A DNA stretch of 64,000 bases from Irpex lacteus (lineage: Eukaryota; Basidiomycota; Agaricomycetes; Polyporales; Irpicaceae). The position numbers and the translations under genes were made by a program. Shown piece by piece: positions 1 to 11,544 of this stretch. The DNA lies in contig MQVO02000061.1 of NCBI GenBank assembly GCA_001986395.2, positions 35,795-99,794 of the forward strand, given 5' to 3'. How positions within the stretch are numbered: position 1 is the stretch's first letter; each line of letters opens with the position of its first letter. The notes below the pieces were generated by a model. It worked only from the letters and a program-made list of their open reading frames with translations, had not been told where the DNA came from and did no database searches.

Positions 1-317
1 ATAGGTCTAGGGTTCCCCCGTCACGGTTGATCGTAAAGGAGGTTTGACTTGAAGCTTCCAAGTTTGATAGCTTGATATCTGGAATTACTGAACCCTCCCG
101 TCGGACCGGAGTGGCACAGCTGTAATGGTTGCAATTCACGGGGCTTCAAGTACGTCTTTGCTTTCATGCCGTTCCGGATAGTGAATGGGAGATATCCCCG
201 GGGCGGTGGTATGAGCTCGGTGCAGCTAGGGTGTCCCATGCGACAGGACACACTGGCAGTGGCGGAGTGTCCATAAAATACGTCGGATATCAATCTTGCA
301 AAAGACAACTCTGGCAA
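1..317. other. Non-coding left edge
   Basis: I see no supported gene here. Open frames on both strands are short, lack recognisable domains and overlap the flank of the tRNA gene. Confidence 0.5.
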
Positions 318-388
318 GCATTCGTGGTGTAGCGGTAACATTGGGTCTTCCCATGGCCTAGCTCCGGGTTCGACTCCCGGCGGATGCA
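318..388 (+). tRNA. tRNA-Gly (anticodon CCC)
   Basis: The 71-nt segment folds as a cloverleaf. The acceptor arms GCATTCG and CGGATGC pair, with A388 as discriminator base. The anticodon stem GGGTC/GGCCT encloses the loop TTCCCAT, giving anticodon CCC, which reads GGG glycine codons. The T arm is CCGGG-TTCGACT-CCCGG. No intron is visible and no CCA is encoded, as expected for a eukaryotic nuclear tRNA. Internal A- and B-box sequences (GTGTAGCGGTAAC and GGTTCGACTCC) would serve as the RNA polymerase III promoter. Confidence 0.93.
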
Positions 389-706
389 CTTTTGGTGATA
401 CTTTTTGCTCACGCCGCTTTGCCGAACTTGCGGTAACTATCGAACGACTCAACCTAGGTCGCACTGTGCAGTCATCACATAACCATCTGCATGTAGGTTT
501 AATGATCGTATAAGCCGACTCTACTACGATTACAGGGCATCCCACCCGTACATTACATCCAAAGCAGGCGTACTATGTTGAATGTCGCCTTATGATACAC
601 ATCCTTCATTACGAAGGTCTACGACGTTGAATCTTCTACTCGGTGGAGCATCCTAACCTCGAATAATCCAACACACCCAATCAAACCAAAACACCCGGGC
701 ACAAGC
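389..706. other. Intergenic: tRNA to SHMT 3' end
   Basis: A T-rich stretch directly after the tRNA may serve as the Pol III terminator region. The rest is presumably the 3' UTR and flank of the minus-strand SHMT gene. Nothing else was recognised. Confidence 0.4.
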
Positions 707-2616
707 CTACTCGTCCTCGTGGATACCAGCAGGTCGCGTCAACTTGCTGATATCAACACCAGGCAACGGCCACTGCCTAGCAAACGCCCTGACCTCCTTG
801 CCGAGGTCCTTAACCTGCTGATAACCGACCTTGCCCTCTTCAGGGGTGGTAGCCACGCGGACGAAGTCCTTCAGTAGCTTGCTGCCAGCCTCCTTCTGGA
901 GCACGAGGGAGACCTGGACGGCACGGTGCAAGAAGTCGGCAACGAGCTTAATGTCCGCCTCACGCAGGTCACGCGAAGTGAGGGCAGAGGTTCCGAGACG
1001 GATGCCGCCAGGTACTTGAGCAGAGGCATCGCCAGAGACGGCGTTCTTGTTGATCGTGATGCCCACGATGTCGCAGAGCTTCTCAAGCTTGCTGCCAGTC
1101 AGGCCCAAGGGGCGGAGATCCCAGAGGACCAAGTGGTTATCGGTGCCCTCAGTTTGGAGCTTGTACCCGCGGGCAACGAGCTCCTCGCCGAGAGTCTTCG
1201 CGTTGGCGATGACTTGTTTTGCGTATGCCTTCCATGTGGGCTGAGTAGCCTGGAGGAGTGCAGTAGCAATACCGGCAATGGTGTTGTTGTGAGGACCACC
1301 CTGACATGCAGGGAAGACAGCATCGTTGACGCGCTTCTCGAGATCCTTAGCCTTCGCGCTGTCCTTACGGAAGAAGATCAGACCAGCGCGAGGGCCACGA
1401 AGAGTCTTGTGGCTATTAGAAAGGATCTGTCAGCATGTTTTAGTACTTTATCTTGAGTAATTTACGTACGTAGTGGTGGTGACAACATCACAGTACTGGA
1501 ATGGGTCAGCAAGCTCGCCGGCGGCGACGAGACCGCTGGTGTGAGCGATGTCAGCCATCAAGAAAGCATCGTGTTCATCGGCGACAGCGCGAAGGGCAGC
1601 GTAGTCCCAATCACGAGGGTAGGCAGATGCACCACAGATGATGAGACGCGGCTTGAAGATTTTAGCTTGGGAAGCAAGTCCCTTGTAGTCAATCAAATGA
1701 GTAGAGGGATCGAGGGCGTAAGGGAACGACTGGAAGTAAATCGAAGATGCAGTCATCTTCTTTTTGGCGGTCTGCAATGAGCATGTGTCAGACCATTGTC
1801 GGTGTATAACTCCCATTCGATGACGGATATGAAGGAGTGAGGTAGACTGAACGCACGTAATAGCCGTGGGTCAAGTGACCACCGTCGGGCAAACCCAGAC
1901 CCATGAGACGATCCTGGGGCTGGATAAGCGCTGTAAGTGCAGCGAAGCTTGAAGTCTGTTAGCTTCTCGATTCAATACTAGCCAGAAAAGGAGCGAACAT
2001 ACTTTGCTGTCTGTTCGGTCATATACGATGGTCAGCACAAATAATATTACGCCATAAAATGCATTTGACTTACACTTCCAGAGTAAGGCTGGACGTTCAC
2101 ACCCCACTGTGATGGGTCGAGGTGGAATGCCTGTAGAGCTCGCTTGCGGCAGAGCACCTCGAGTTCATCGACCCACTCGTTACCACCGTAGTACCGAGCA
2201 CCGGGGAGACCCTCAGAGTATTTGTTGGTCAAGATGGAGCCATTGGCCTCCATCGTCGCCCGACTCGTCAAGTTCTGTAATGATCCGCGAATGAGTTTGC
2301 CGTCGAAATCTACCTCCTCCCACTTTCGACAGGAAGGAAGTAGAGAAGCTTTTGCTACGACGCACCTCAGAAGCGATGAGCTCAAGACCAGAGAACTGCC
2401 TCCATGTCTCCTTGTCGATGATGTTTTGGACCTCGGGGTCGATCTCAGCGAGCGGAGCATAGAGGGGCTTGTTCTACACAGTGCATGTCAATAATTTTCT
2501 GAATGCTGCAAGAAAGTTTGTCGTCGACTCACGAAATCGAGGGCGGAGGTCATGGTTCGTCTGAGGATGGGGGTGGTGGTACGAAGAGAAATGGAGCGAG
2601 AGGCGAGGCGGAACAT
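707..2616 (-). CDS. SHM1: Serine hydroxymethyltransferase, with candidate mitochondrial presequence
   Basis: A PLP enzyme interconverting serine plus tetrahydrofolate with glycine plus 5,10-methylene-THF. Recognised from family landmarks on the minus strand: [22 protein letters not shown], the [12 protein letters not shown] stretch, [16 protein letters not shown] carrying the PLP lysine, and a C-terminus ending in HEDE. The coding sequence is split by about six short introns, including an 8-nt exon at 2003-2010 that completes the conserved GSTANF. Two in-frame ATGs fit. The one at 2616 adds 21 residues rich in Arg, Ser and Thr with no acidic residue, like a mitochondrial presequence. The one at 2553 (MTSALDF) gives a cytosolic-type N-terminus. 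The first intron follows at about 2532. The symbol follows the yeast mitochondrial isoform and is an inference from the presequence. No frame break was seen. Confidence 0.93.
2003..2010 (-). other. 8-nt microexon of the SHMT gene
   Basis: The exon ACAGCAAA is flanked on the minus strand by an acceptor ending AACAG and a donor GTATGT. The upstream intron runs 2073-2011 with donor GTAAGT; the downstream intron runs 2002-1948. Splicing in these 8 nt restores GSTANF in frame, which is the conserved SHMT sequence at this position; skipping it shifts the frame. Confidence 0.8.
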
Positions 2617-3387
2617 CTAAAATTCTCTCCCTACTTATTCCTGGGGCGTTCTCCAAGCCTCAAAAGAAAATCGCCATCCTAATAAATATGACTCCAGTCA
2701 CGTGGCAATCGTATATGGTAGGTGGTCCAAGCGGAAAGCGGAGTTCCCTCGCTTCCAGTGCGGACGTCCTTATCGTCCTCGACGTGCTTGCTCTGTCCGT
2801 CCAGTTTACGTCGCAGGTTATACATTTTCTCTGCTCGTTGCACGTACATGCGAGTAACCAGTTAACCACCGCATGCGCCGGATTGCAGAGCATGTTCCTT
2901 TGGGCGTCCGAGGTATGATTGCATCTAGATCGATCACGACGGAGGATCCCGAACCTTGGCCATGTCACGGTCGGGGCATTCTCTCTTGAACTGCATCGAG
3001 GGCGAGTCTCATTTCACGGTTCATTGTTGCGGCAAAAGAAAGCTGACAACTCTTGCGATGCAGCGGTGGTGCGCCGCGGAAGAGTGCAATTTGAGGGCCA
3101 AACGACCGTCGTTTGCCCAAGACAATTGACAATGACTTCCGCTATTGTTACCAAAATAACACTTGTCCTTGTCGCTGTCCCCGCTTGCACGCGACTACCT
3201 TGCAATGTCATTGTTTTGCGAAGCAACACTTAGCTGCGGGAAACATATATATGCCTGGTTGGTATCGACTGTAAGTCCCTATCCGCCTCATCTGCGTATC
3301 ACTTTGAGCCTGGTGCTCTATTGCTCGACCGACCTGTCTCTTCTGTCCCCAGATCTTTACGCAATTACTGTACTTTCGCGACTCGTG
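2617..3387. promoter_or_regulatory. Divergent promoter region between SHMT and secreted-protein gene
   Basis: About 770 bp between two divergently transcribed genes. A TATATATG sequence at 3245-3252 lies about 140 bp upstream of the plus-strand ATG at 3388. Direct CAATT/TTGTT-rich motifs around 3110-3150 were seen but no specific binding site can be named. No gene was recognised inside. Confidence 0.4.
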
Positions 3388-4766
3388 ATGTTCACTCTTT
3401 CCACTTGCTCGCTCCTTCTGGTTTTGGCCACCCCTATTTTCGGTGCTCCTACTGGCACCTCTTTCCAACAACAGAACGGGCTCGACGCTCAGAAGCTCAA
3501 TGCTCAATTTGCCACTCTCAACTCAACAGACTCTTGCACAGGTAAGCTCTCATTGATCTCCAGGTTGGTGACGTGTCTGATACCTTTCTCACAGAAGGCA
3601 CACAAGCCTGTGTGGAAGAGTCATTTGCTCAGTGCATCGGTGGGACCTGGCAACTCACCCCATGCTCCGCCGGTACCTCTTGCTTCGCGCTTCCTCTCGT
3701 GAATAAGGCTGGCACCAGTTTATCTTGCGATACTCAAGCGGACGTCATTGCCCGTATGCAGGCTGCTGGTGTGGATGCCAGTGTCACCGGCGACGGAAAC
3801 AGCACCGACACATCTTCCTCTGCCTCACAGTCAGCCCCTGCAGCCACTTCTACTTTCGCAAGTGAAACTTCTTCCGTGGCGTCAGCTGCCTCTCCTTCTG
3901 CTTCCTCTACCGACGCCGGAGACGATGGGGACGATGGCGATGACTGCTCTGATGGCGGCGATGACACTACTACGACCGCCAGCGCTGTGCCATCGGAGTC
4001 CAGCTCAGCGACCGCTTCTGCGTCTGCAGCTACGCCCACAACCTCTTCCTCTGACTATGACAACTCTGGGGACGAGTCGCAAGATATCCGTATCGACCAG
4101 ACTGGCGTCCCCAGTAACCTACCCATTCCAACTGGCTACACTCGCAGACACTATCAGAAACGTGCGGAAGGCTCCCCTGCCGGCAGTTCGGTCATCACTT
4201 CAGCTACCCCAATTGAACCCTCTGGAGTTGCAGTGTCAGGCTCTGAGGAGGGTGGTATCGCTACAGTAACTCTTATCACCACCATCTTCGTCACCGCCAC
4301 GCCGTCTGCCGTAGCCACAGCTGCCACCAACTCTTTCGAGAGCAGCGCGTTTGGTAGCGCGACTGTCGCTGCTGCCCTTCCCCCCTTCTCATCGGCAACC
4401 GACGCCTCTGCCTCTTTCGCCGCCACAAGCCCTACTGCACCCGCTGGTCCCTCCGTTGCCTCGAGTGCACCTAGCTTTGCAACCACTATCCGCTTGAATC
4501 AGCCGCCCACTTCTGCTTTTGCTGCCAGCTCTGCTGTACCCGCAGCCAACCAAGCATCAGCCTCTGCCGCCGCGGTCGCCCCCAGTTCTGCAGCATCCAG
4601 CCGAGTCATTTCTTCCAGCTCAGTTCCTGCCACTTCTGTAGCTGCGACAAGCACCACCGCATCTGCTTCCTCCGCCATCACCTCTGCAGCTGTTGCTTCG
4701 CAGCCTGTCATCGATGAATCCAACATCTCATTCTTATTAACTGCTACCGTTGGACAGCTGCCCTAA
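3388..4766 (+). CDS. Secreted Ser/Ala/Thr-rich protein with CBM19-like Cys domain
   Basis: Two exons (3388-3541 and 3595-4766, intron 53 nt) encode 441 residues. It starts with a clear signal peptide (MFTLSTCSLLLVLATPIFGA). Next comes a compact domain of about 50 residues with spaced cysteines and a central GGTW (CVEESFAQC, GTWQLTPC, AGTSC, LSC). This spacing resembles the family 19 carbohydrate (chitin)-binding module. The remaining ~330 residues are low-complexity Ser, Ala, Thr and Pro, broken by an acidic DDGDDGDD tract at about residues 125-140. Such a region is usually heavily O-glycosylated. There is no hydrophobic C-terminal GPI signal (ends VGQLP), so it is probably a soluble or wall-associated secreted protein. 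A wall or chitin-associated role is inferred from the domain only. Confidence 0.8.
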
Positions 4767-5375
4767 ACAGACATTACGATTGCATCTCCTAGTTTATTGT
4801 ATCCATAGCAGCCACAACTTTGCCACGTTATAGATCGCACAGTAGCCATCCCTCCTTGCTTTACTCAAACTCACACAATGTAGCACCACATTAGACAGTA
4901 ATGCCGTTCATTATCCAGCGTAGCTTGTCGTTCTCTATTCAGTCTGCCGACCCTAAGCGCTCATACCTACGTGTTTTGCATCCCAACCGCGACCACGTTC
5001 GACGTTCGCTGCACAAAACAATGACTTACGCACTCACAACACGACCGTTACCTCCGGACGACATAAATGACGCACCGCAAGAACTTTGGAACAAAAGCAT
5101 TGTGGCCGCGGACAACGTTGTCCGCACTCGGCAACCTCGAGCTTGTCTATCCTTTGTTCCTCTGGTCTAGGCTGAAACATGCCTCTGCTTGGGCCCTTAA
5201 TTAAACTACTCGTGGTGGTATCGTGTCTCGGACGAAATGACCTTGTGCATGGCTAAAACATTCCCGCCGTCCAACTCACTTCAGACATAAAGGTGGAACA
5301 TCCTCGAGGTTGACGACCTTTTCCGGCACCTCTCCCTCAACGCGTAGGTCTCCACGCAAACAATCGTCCAACACC
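4767..5375. other. Intergenic between the two secreted-protein genes
   Basis: About 600 bp; holds the 3' flank of one gene and the promoter of the next. No domain-bearing frame and no repeat was seen. Confidence 0.4.
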
Positions 5376-6523
5376 ATGATGTCTGCACCAATTCGCTCCT
5401 TTGCCTTTGCTGTTCTAGTGTTTTCTATCTTTGTCTCAAATGTGGAATCGTCACTCGTCCCAAGAAGAGCTCGCGCTCTAGCGGTAGCGGCTGATGGCAA
5501 ACGCCAGTTGACGAACGCTGAAAGGTTCGCCCGTGGCCTGCCGCCCAACAAGCCTCTCTATCGTCGTTCACGTACGTTTAGTTTATACCATCACTGTCGA
5601 CGATGTGTAAAATGTAAACTTATGCCACCTGCCTGCAGCAGCGTTACATGCACGTGCAAGTGCCACTCCCACTTCGAGCTCGACGGAGACTTCGTCCCCC
5701 TCACCAATCGTCTTTGTCCCGGTCCCGAGCGCGACCCCATGCCCAATCACAGGCGTGATGGAAGTCAGGCTGTCGAATGGACAATCCGGATACTGGGATG
5801 CGGCGACGTCTACGGAAGGAGCTACGACAGGGAACATTGGCCTGACCACAAATCCAGATAGACTAGCGGGCATCTATTCCTTCGATCCATGTGGGAGTAA
5901 TCCAGGGAATGTTCAGTGTCTGGTGAGTGTCATGAAGACTTATATTTAGTCGTTATCTGTCTGACACTGTACATCGTCCGGAATAGAACTGCGATACGCA
6001 TGATGATTTCAGTGTTGCCGGAATTACGTTGGCCTCTCGTGATAACACGGAGCTAACGTCCACAGATGGAACTGGTTACATCCAACTGACATCTTCCAGT
6101 AATACTTTCCATGTTCGATTATATTCCTGGATTGCAAGCTTACTATCATTCTACCTATCTAGCTCTGCCCAATGCTACCGCTCAACGAGTTCCCAGTGCT
6201 CAGTCGCCTAACGGGGAGTATCCATCCGAGTCAGCTGTCTGGAACTACGATGAAACAACAGGCATTCTTACGCCACAGTGGGTCAATGCAGATGGCTGTG
6301 AGTATCTCTACCAAGAGCAGATCTCGAACATACGCTAACTCTAACATGGGCAGCTGTGGTTAAACTGGCCGTCAGCCTTGCGATAGAATCAGAGGGCGAT
6401 ATCAACCATTTCGTCGTCCAGTATCCTACTGACAACGACGCTGCCGCCACCACCGGAGATCAGTCCGGCGATAATATCCACTCTCAGGTTGTGTCGTTGA
6501 AAATCACGCCACAGCAACATTAG
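5376..6523 (+). CDS. Secreted protein of unknown function, basidiomycete family
   Basis: Starts at the doublet ATG ATG (5376). The signal peptide (residues ~1-26, hydrophobic FAFAVLVFSIFVSNV) is followed by a basic stretch and the segment TNAERFARGLPPNKPLYRR, a pattern common after the signal peptide in secreted agaricomycete proteins. After intron 1 (5572-5638) the frame reads a Ser/Thr/Pro linker, then PCPITGVMEVRLSNGQSGYW, the start of a likely beta-rich domain that contains SFDPCGSN and later SESAVWNYD and LTPQWVNADG. Further introns lie at about 5920-5986, about 6099-6162, and about 6300-6353. The third is the least certain, because a 40-nt alternative acceptor also keeps the frame. The function is unknown. 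Confidence 0.7.
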
Positions 6524-7675
6524 GTTTTGTAAACTGTTTGAATTCGTTGTGTATCGAAGAAATGTATTGTAAGTGGGTCAAACATGCTCGTACATATTCG
6601 TGCTCACGTATATCTACTCTAGTTAATACGGACTAGCTTGTGTAGCTATCACTACGGACTTCATTCTAGTTTCTAACTGTTGTTATCTCCCAATGGACAT
6701 TGTGTGTTGTCAGTGCTACGCAAATACTTCATGGAAGATATAGCTGTAGTGCGTCATTATACGTAAGGTGAGAATCGAATCCGGTTTGCTTGAACACACA
6801 GAAGCCACGTGATAGACTTACATACAATCCAACTGGGATCTAGTTTACGACTTACCACCTTCCATTTGGACCGCCATACAGGGTTATCCAGATATCCCAC
6901 CTTCTGTACCCCGGGATCGATGTCATTGGGGTAAGGTAGAAGTTCTCCCACCCTCTACGGCCTTCACTCGTTTACGTACGCTGTGTTGCGATATCCACGA
7001 TATCCACGATATCCTGGATCGTCGGGCCTAGGAAGGCTATCGTTCATGGCAAGTACTTTCAAGTACTTAGACATTCATTCAGCCTTCTGTTAATAATACA
7101 GTTAGTGCTATTCATGGTTTTCGTTTCCAACTGTACGTAGATTGGTCGCGATTGTAGGGTGAGTCCGTCTACCTATTTGGCGCCAAGGAAAGGGATACTG
7201 ACTCGCTGCACTGCCAAGCTGAAACTGTTGGACTTGAACAATCTTCAGTAGGTCGCAGGCAGCTCGCGAGGGTTGCGCAAAGCAGCCTCACAAGAATCCG
7301 AATGGCTGTAGTCATCTGCATGACATGACCCGAGTCTAGGCGCGCCGTGCTATTGGCTGCTGTGGGGCTATCCAGATAGGCGCCTTCACCCAGCTCAACT
7401 CATTGAGGCTCGATCTCTACAATCAGTCTGATCCGCCGCAGAAAACACCTAATCATGCCCCTACATGACAAGTCACGATCATGCATCAGCCCACAGCGCA
7501 GCCAGAGACGCGTTTATACGGCCAGGACCAACGTCGGCGTTGCGTAGAATGGTCTGAGTCCCCTGTGTCGGCTGCAGCTTGCAGTCGTAAGCTCAGTGCG
7601 GGATTGCCATCTTCACGAATGTATATGAATCCCGTATGTGCAACTCAAGTTCCCTCACTCTTCATCTCCTCACTC
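6524..7675. other. Intergenic, 1.15 kb
   Basis: No gene was recognised. A short perfect tandem repeat of GATATCCAC (about three copies) lies at 6990-7015. The right end is the promoter of the MFS gene. Confidence 0.4.
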
Positions 7676-9718
7676 ATGTCTTCTACAACCTTGGCTGTCC
7701 CAGAGCAGCACTCGCCTAATGAGGCACCCAAGCCCAAGGGCAAGGGCTCAGCCTTCTGGTTCACATTCATGGCCATAATTGTTACTGTCTTCCTCAGCGC
7801 GCTCGATGTCACATCAGTCGGGACCGCGCTACCTACTATTGTCGCCGACCTGGATGGTGGTGCCAACTTCGCATGGGTTGGCTCAGCCTACGCGCTATCC
7901 AGTACTGCTTTCCTGCCATTATCCGGGAGCCTTGCGGATATCTTCGGACGAAGACCGGTTATGCTACTTTCTGTCATACTCTTCGCCCTAGGAAGTGCAC
8001 TCGCTGGTTCAGCTCAGAACATGAACTGGCTGATAGCAGCTCGAAGTACGTCGATTATTATTGTAATCTGATCTCGGCATATATCTGACTGTGTATATTC
8101 AGCTGTACAAGGAATAGGAGGAGGAGCGATCATCAACATGTCGGAAGTCATTGTCTCCGACTTGGTCCCTCTAGCAGAAAGAGGCCTGTATCAAGGTCTT
8201 GTCGGTCTCACGTGGGCATTGGCATGTGGTGTCGGTCCTCCGATTGTAAGTGAACTCAGGAAACCCAATGATGATGCATCTACTCACTGTTCGGGTAGGG
8301 TGGGGCTTTTGCCGGCAAAGCATCTTGGAGATGGCTTTTCTGTAAGTACTGCAGTACCTACTCACGGTACCGGATGGAGCCCTCAACGACGTTTCTCACA
8401 GATATCAACCTTCCTCTATCGGGGATATCATTCTTCCTCGTTTTGTTTTTCTTGCGAGTACGCACTCCCGCAGGCTCCATCATAAGCAAGGTGAAGCGTG
8501 TCGATTGGTTGTAAGTACTGTGTCGAATCTTTAAGCTATGCCGTGGCTTATAACTCTCAATAGTGGCAACTTCATCGTCATCTGCGGCACTACACTAGCC
8601 GTCACCGGGCTGACGTTTGGTGGTGGACGCTTTGCCTGGTCCTCAGTTGAGGTTTTGGCACCCTTGATAATCGGTCTCGCCTTGATAGTTGCCTTCCTGT
8701 TCTACGAGGGCATGGTACCGAAGGAGCCGACCATTCCCTGGGAGATCTTAAGCAACCGTACCACGATCGGCGGGTGAGTATCCTGTCAAATCTCCATTCA
8801 AAGGCTTCTGACCTGGGACGTTGAAGATATCTTGCTACGTTAATCCATGGTATCACCAGTATGGGCGTCATCTGTGCGTTTATATCGTGTTCTCTCTGTT
8901 AATGATTTGATATCCTGATAGTTATGACGATATCCAGATTATCTATCCGTATACTTCCAGGCAGTCCTCGGCGCATCACCAGTCATGGCTGGAGTTGATG
9001 TTTTAGTGTTTGCTTTCATGATTGCCGCGGCCGCCCTCACTTCAGGCATTGGTGTTCAAGTACAGAAGAAGTATATCCCAGTCAACGTCGCCGGATGGAT
9101 TTTCATGATAGTAGGCTTCGGCGTGCTGAGCCTGATGAAGTACGGGAGCACAAGGTCCCAGTGGCTTGGATTCCAAGTTCTCATCGGTATCGGTGTTGGT
9201 CTCATAGTAAGTTGCATCATCACGATATCGTGAATTTCGACTCACCTCGTGTATCACAGTTCCCTTCTCCGCTTTTCGCCGTCCTCGCACCCCTTCCTGT
9301 AGAGCGCAACGCGGCCGCTCTCGCGTTCTTCGCCTTCACACGCTCATTCGCCCAAACATGGGGTATCACCATCGCCGGCACAATACTCCAGAACGAACTT
9401 ACGAAACGTCTTCCCTCGGACTTCGTGGCACAATTCCCTGGCGGCTCAGAGATAGCTTTCGCTGCTATTCCCGTAATAGGGGACTTGCCCGAGCCCCTGC
9501 GGTCGCAGGTTCGAGAAGCCTTCGCGACAAGTCTGTCCATCATCTGGAAGGCGATGATAGGAATTTCTGGAGCTGGCTTGCTCTCGCTTTTATTGCTGAA
9601 GGAGATACCTATGAACACGGAGGTGAATGAGAAGTATGGATTGCATGAAGAGAATTCGGAGAACAAGGACAGCGGGTCCACAAAGAGCAATGTGGTGATC
9701 GTAGAGGAAAAGGTATAG
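7676..9718 (+). CDS. MFS drug:H+ antiporter (DHA2-like, 14-TM type)
   Basis: A plasma-membrane efflux permease of the major facilitator superfamily. The ATG at 7676 precedes a short polar cytosolic tail. TM1 contains ALDVTSVGTALPTIVADL, the usual first-helix signature of DHA2/DHA14 pumps. Loop 2-3 carries GSLADIFGRRPVML, the MFS motif A (GxLaDrxGRkxxl). Helix 4-5 has TVQGIGGGAIINMSEVI and the DLVPLAERGLYQG segment, typical of the 14-helix subfamily. The later half has AFFAFTRSFAQTWGITIAGTI (helices 11-12). The acidic/Lys-rich C-tail ends VEEKV. About seven short introns were traced and all splice in frame. Family members export toxic compounds or secondary metabolites; the substrate here is unknown. 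Confidence 0.88.
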
Positions 9719-11544
9719 CCCGCCGATGATCGCAGGGTACTTCACGTTGAGATGTACGTCTTGACTTGTAAACGGGTATACTGAGCAAATACAAATAGTT
9801 CCTCTCCAAGTTCACTGGCTCATCTACAGACAGTAATGACTATAACAGGCTTTATAGATTTTTTGATCAAGTAGTGCATTTATCGTGTATCATCTCCACA
9901 TAGCCTTATATTCCTACGCTCTTCATGTATAGCAAGTTAAGTAACATGTTTAAATATTTTGAACAATAACCTAGAATTTCACTAGTTTTTCACTCCTTGT
10001 CGTTTGACATTTGTGTGAAAGTTCATCGTAACGATCGCGATCTTCAGTGCTTTGTAAATCGATCACTGACCAATGTAACTAGGGTCGTGCCGCCGCATCA
10101 AAACTTGTACAGCGATGTGGGTCCAACTGCTACTTCAAGTTCGTTGAAGCCGAACCAACTTGAAGTCTACAGGTGTGAGTCTATCCACCGTTTAGCGATC
10201 CCTATAGTGCTCGCAGGATTACAACTAGGGCCCCGACGGATGTTATTGCGTTGAACTACCAACATCATGGTACACCATCTTGGAGGCCCAGACGGTCGAG
10301 CGCGCAATGCACAGAACGGTTTCCCAGAAACCTCTGAGCAGTTTGAACCTCAGTCCATAGACTCGCCAGCCAGTCCGGTCACAAGCTGGTGCGCGCCAAT
10401 CGATACAGGCAAAGGAGGAGCGAGCTTTGCGAGGTCTGAATTCGAAGCTCGCAGAGACGGGCTGAGTACGGACGTACTCATTTTGAAGCAACTCCAGTGG
10501 GTTCACTCTCCGTCGAACGGACTTCAGACGCGTCTGAAGTAGTAATAGAATACCAACTATCACTCTAGTGAGTAATACGGAACGTCGAGCCTTTTCCTTG
10601 CCATGCTGATACGATCCACTTAGAATCCGATCTTGGAGCTTGCTTATTCTAAGGGTGAGCGGTCTCTGCCATTAACAAGTCATTCCGCTGTTCTCATTGG
10701 CTGGGGACCAGAGACAAATACGCGTTCTCATTGGTTGTGGACCTCACAGTCATGTTGCATGCGATTTTATTGGCTGCTGCGGTCCGTGATCCGGCTCGAT
10801 GCCTCTGGGACCAGGGTCCCCCAAGTTGCTTTCACTACGGCCCCGTCGTTTTATGTGCAACAACGCCAGCGGAATTATTCGCTAATCTTTCAAGTTCAAG
10901 ACTCTGTTACCTTTCATAGAATCTCCTTTCTCTCGCGGGACGGAGTCACGGGTCTGGCTAGTAAGTAAGTATAACACGAGAAGGCCAACGTCGTTCGACG
11001 ACCCAAGTCTGGAACACCCTCGTTATAATGAGCACCAATGCTGAAGCGCTGAAGATGTGCGGTAAAGCTCCCTGCGTTGCCTGATTATATGCTCATCATG
11101 CATCATGCATCATGTCTCAACCTGAGGGTTTTTACGTCTTTACTACACCGCCCGTCTGCGTCGGTGCACATCAATATTTATTTTGTGCTATATCAGATCT
11201 CTCAGCTGATTATCTACAAGATACGCTCTCAGTCCAAAGGCGCCCAACGATCGTAAGCCTCCCAGTCCATATTCACCTGCATACTTATATCCTCCCAAAA
11301 CCACCACATCCCTCAATCATGTGTTATAAAGAAGTAGGTGATCATTTGTTTATGATACAACAAACATCTCGTTCTTGGATAGCAACTATCCAAAAAAAAC
11401 CCGCTCCCTTGGCGGATATCTCAATGACAGATAACTAGATATCCAGATGATGGGGAAGCACGGCACTCGAACCCAGCACCAATATTGGACATGCTTCTTC
11501 AACGACTTCGTTCACTTCGGCAGTAGCCCTTGGCTACTTATACG
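9719..11544. other. Intergenic, 1.8 kb
   Basis: No convincing gene. AT-rich from about 9830 to 9990. Three ATTGG (inverted CCAAT) motifs at 10696, 10730 and 10769 sit in a degenerate repeat. ATCATGC repeats occur at about 11095-11112. Confidence 0.45.
10691..10785 (+). repeat. Degenerate triplicate of an ATTGGCTG...GGACC unit
   Basis: The 19-bp segments starting at 10691 and 10725 (TTCTCATTGG then YTG, GGACC) match at 17 of 19 positions; a weaker third copy begins near 10764. The unit repeats every 34-39 bp and each contains ATTGG, the reverse complement of the CCAAT box. No downstream gene within 700 bp explains a CCAAT-box promoter. Confidence 0.45.

Noticed and set aside
6757..6860. GATTCGATTC segment reminiscent of a tRNA B-box (minus strand)
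   Set aside because: No complementary T-stem, no D-arm and no acceptor pairing in range.
6990..7015. GATATCCAC tandem repeat considered as a regulatory array
   Set aside because: Only about three 9-bp units and no gene at a suitable distance; simple repeat is enough explanation.
11430..11495. GGTTCGAG-containing sequence that looked like a tRNA T-arm on the minus strand
   Set aside because: The flanking 5-nt arms do not pair and no anticodon or acceptor stem can be formed.
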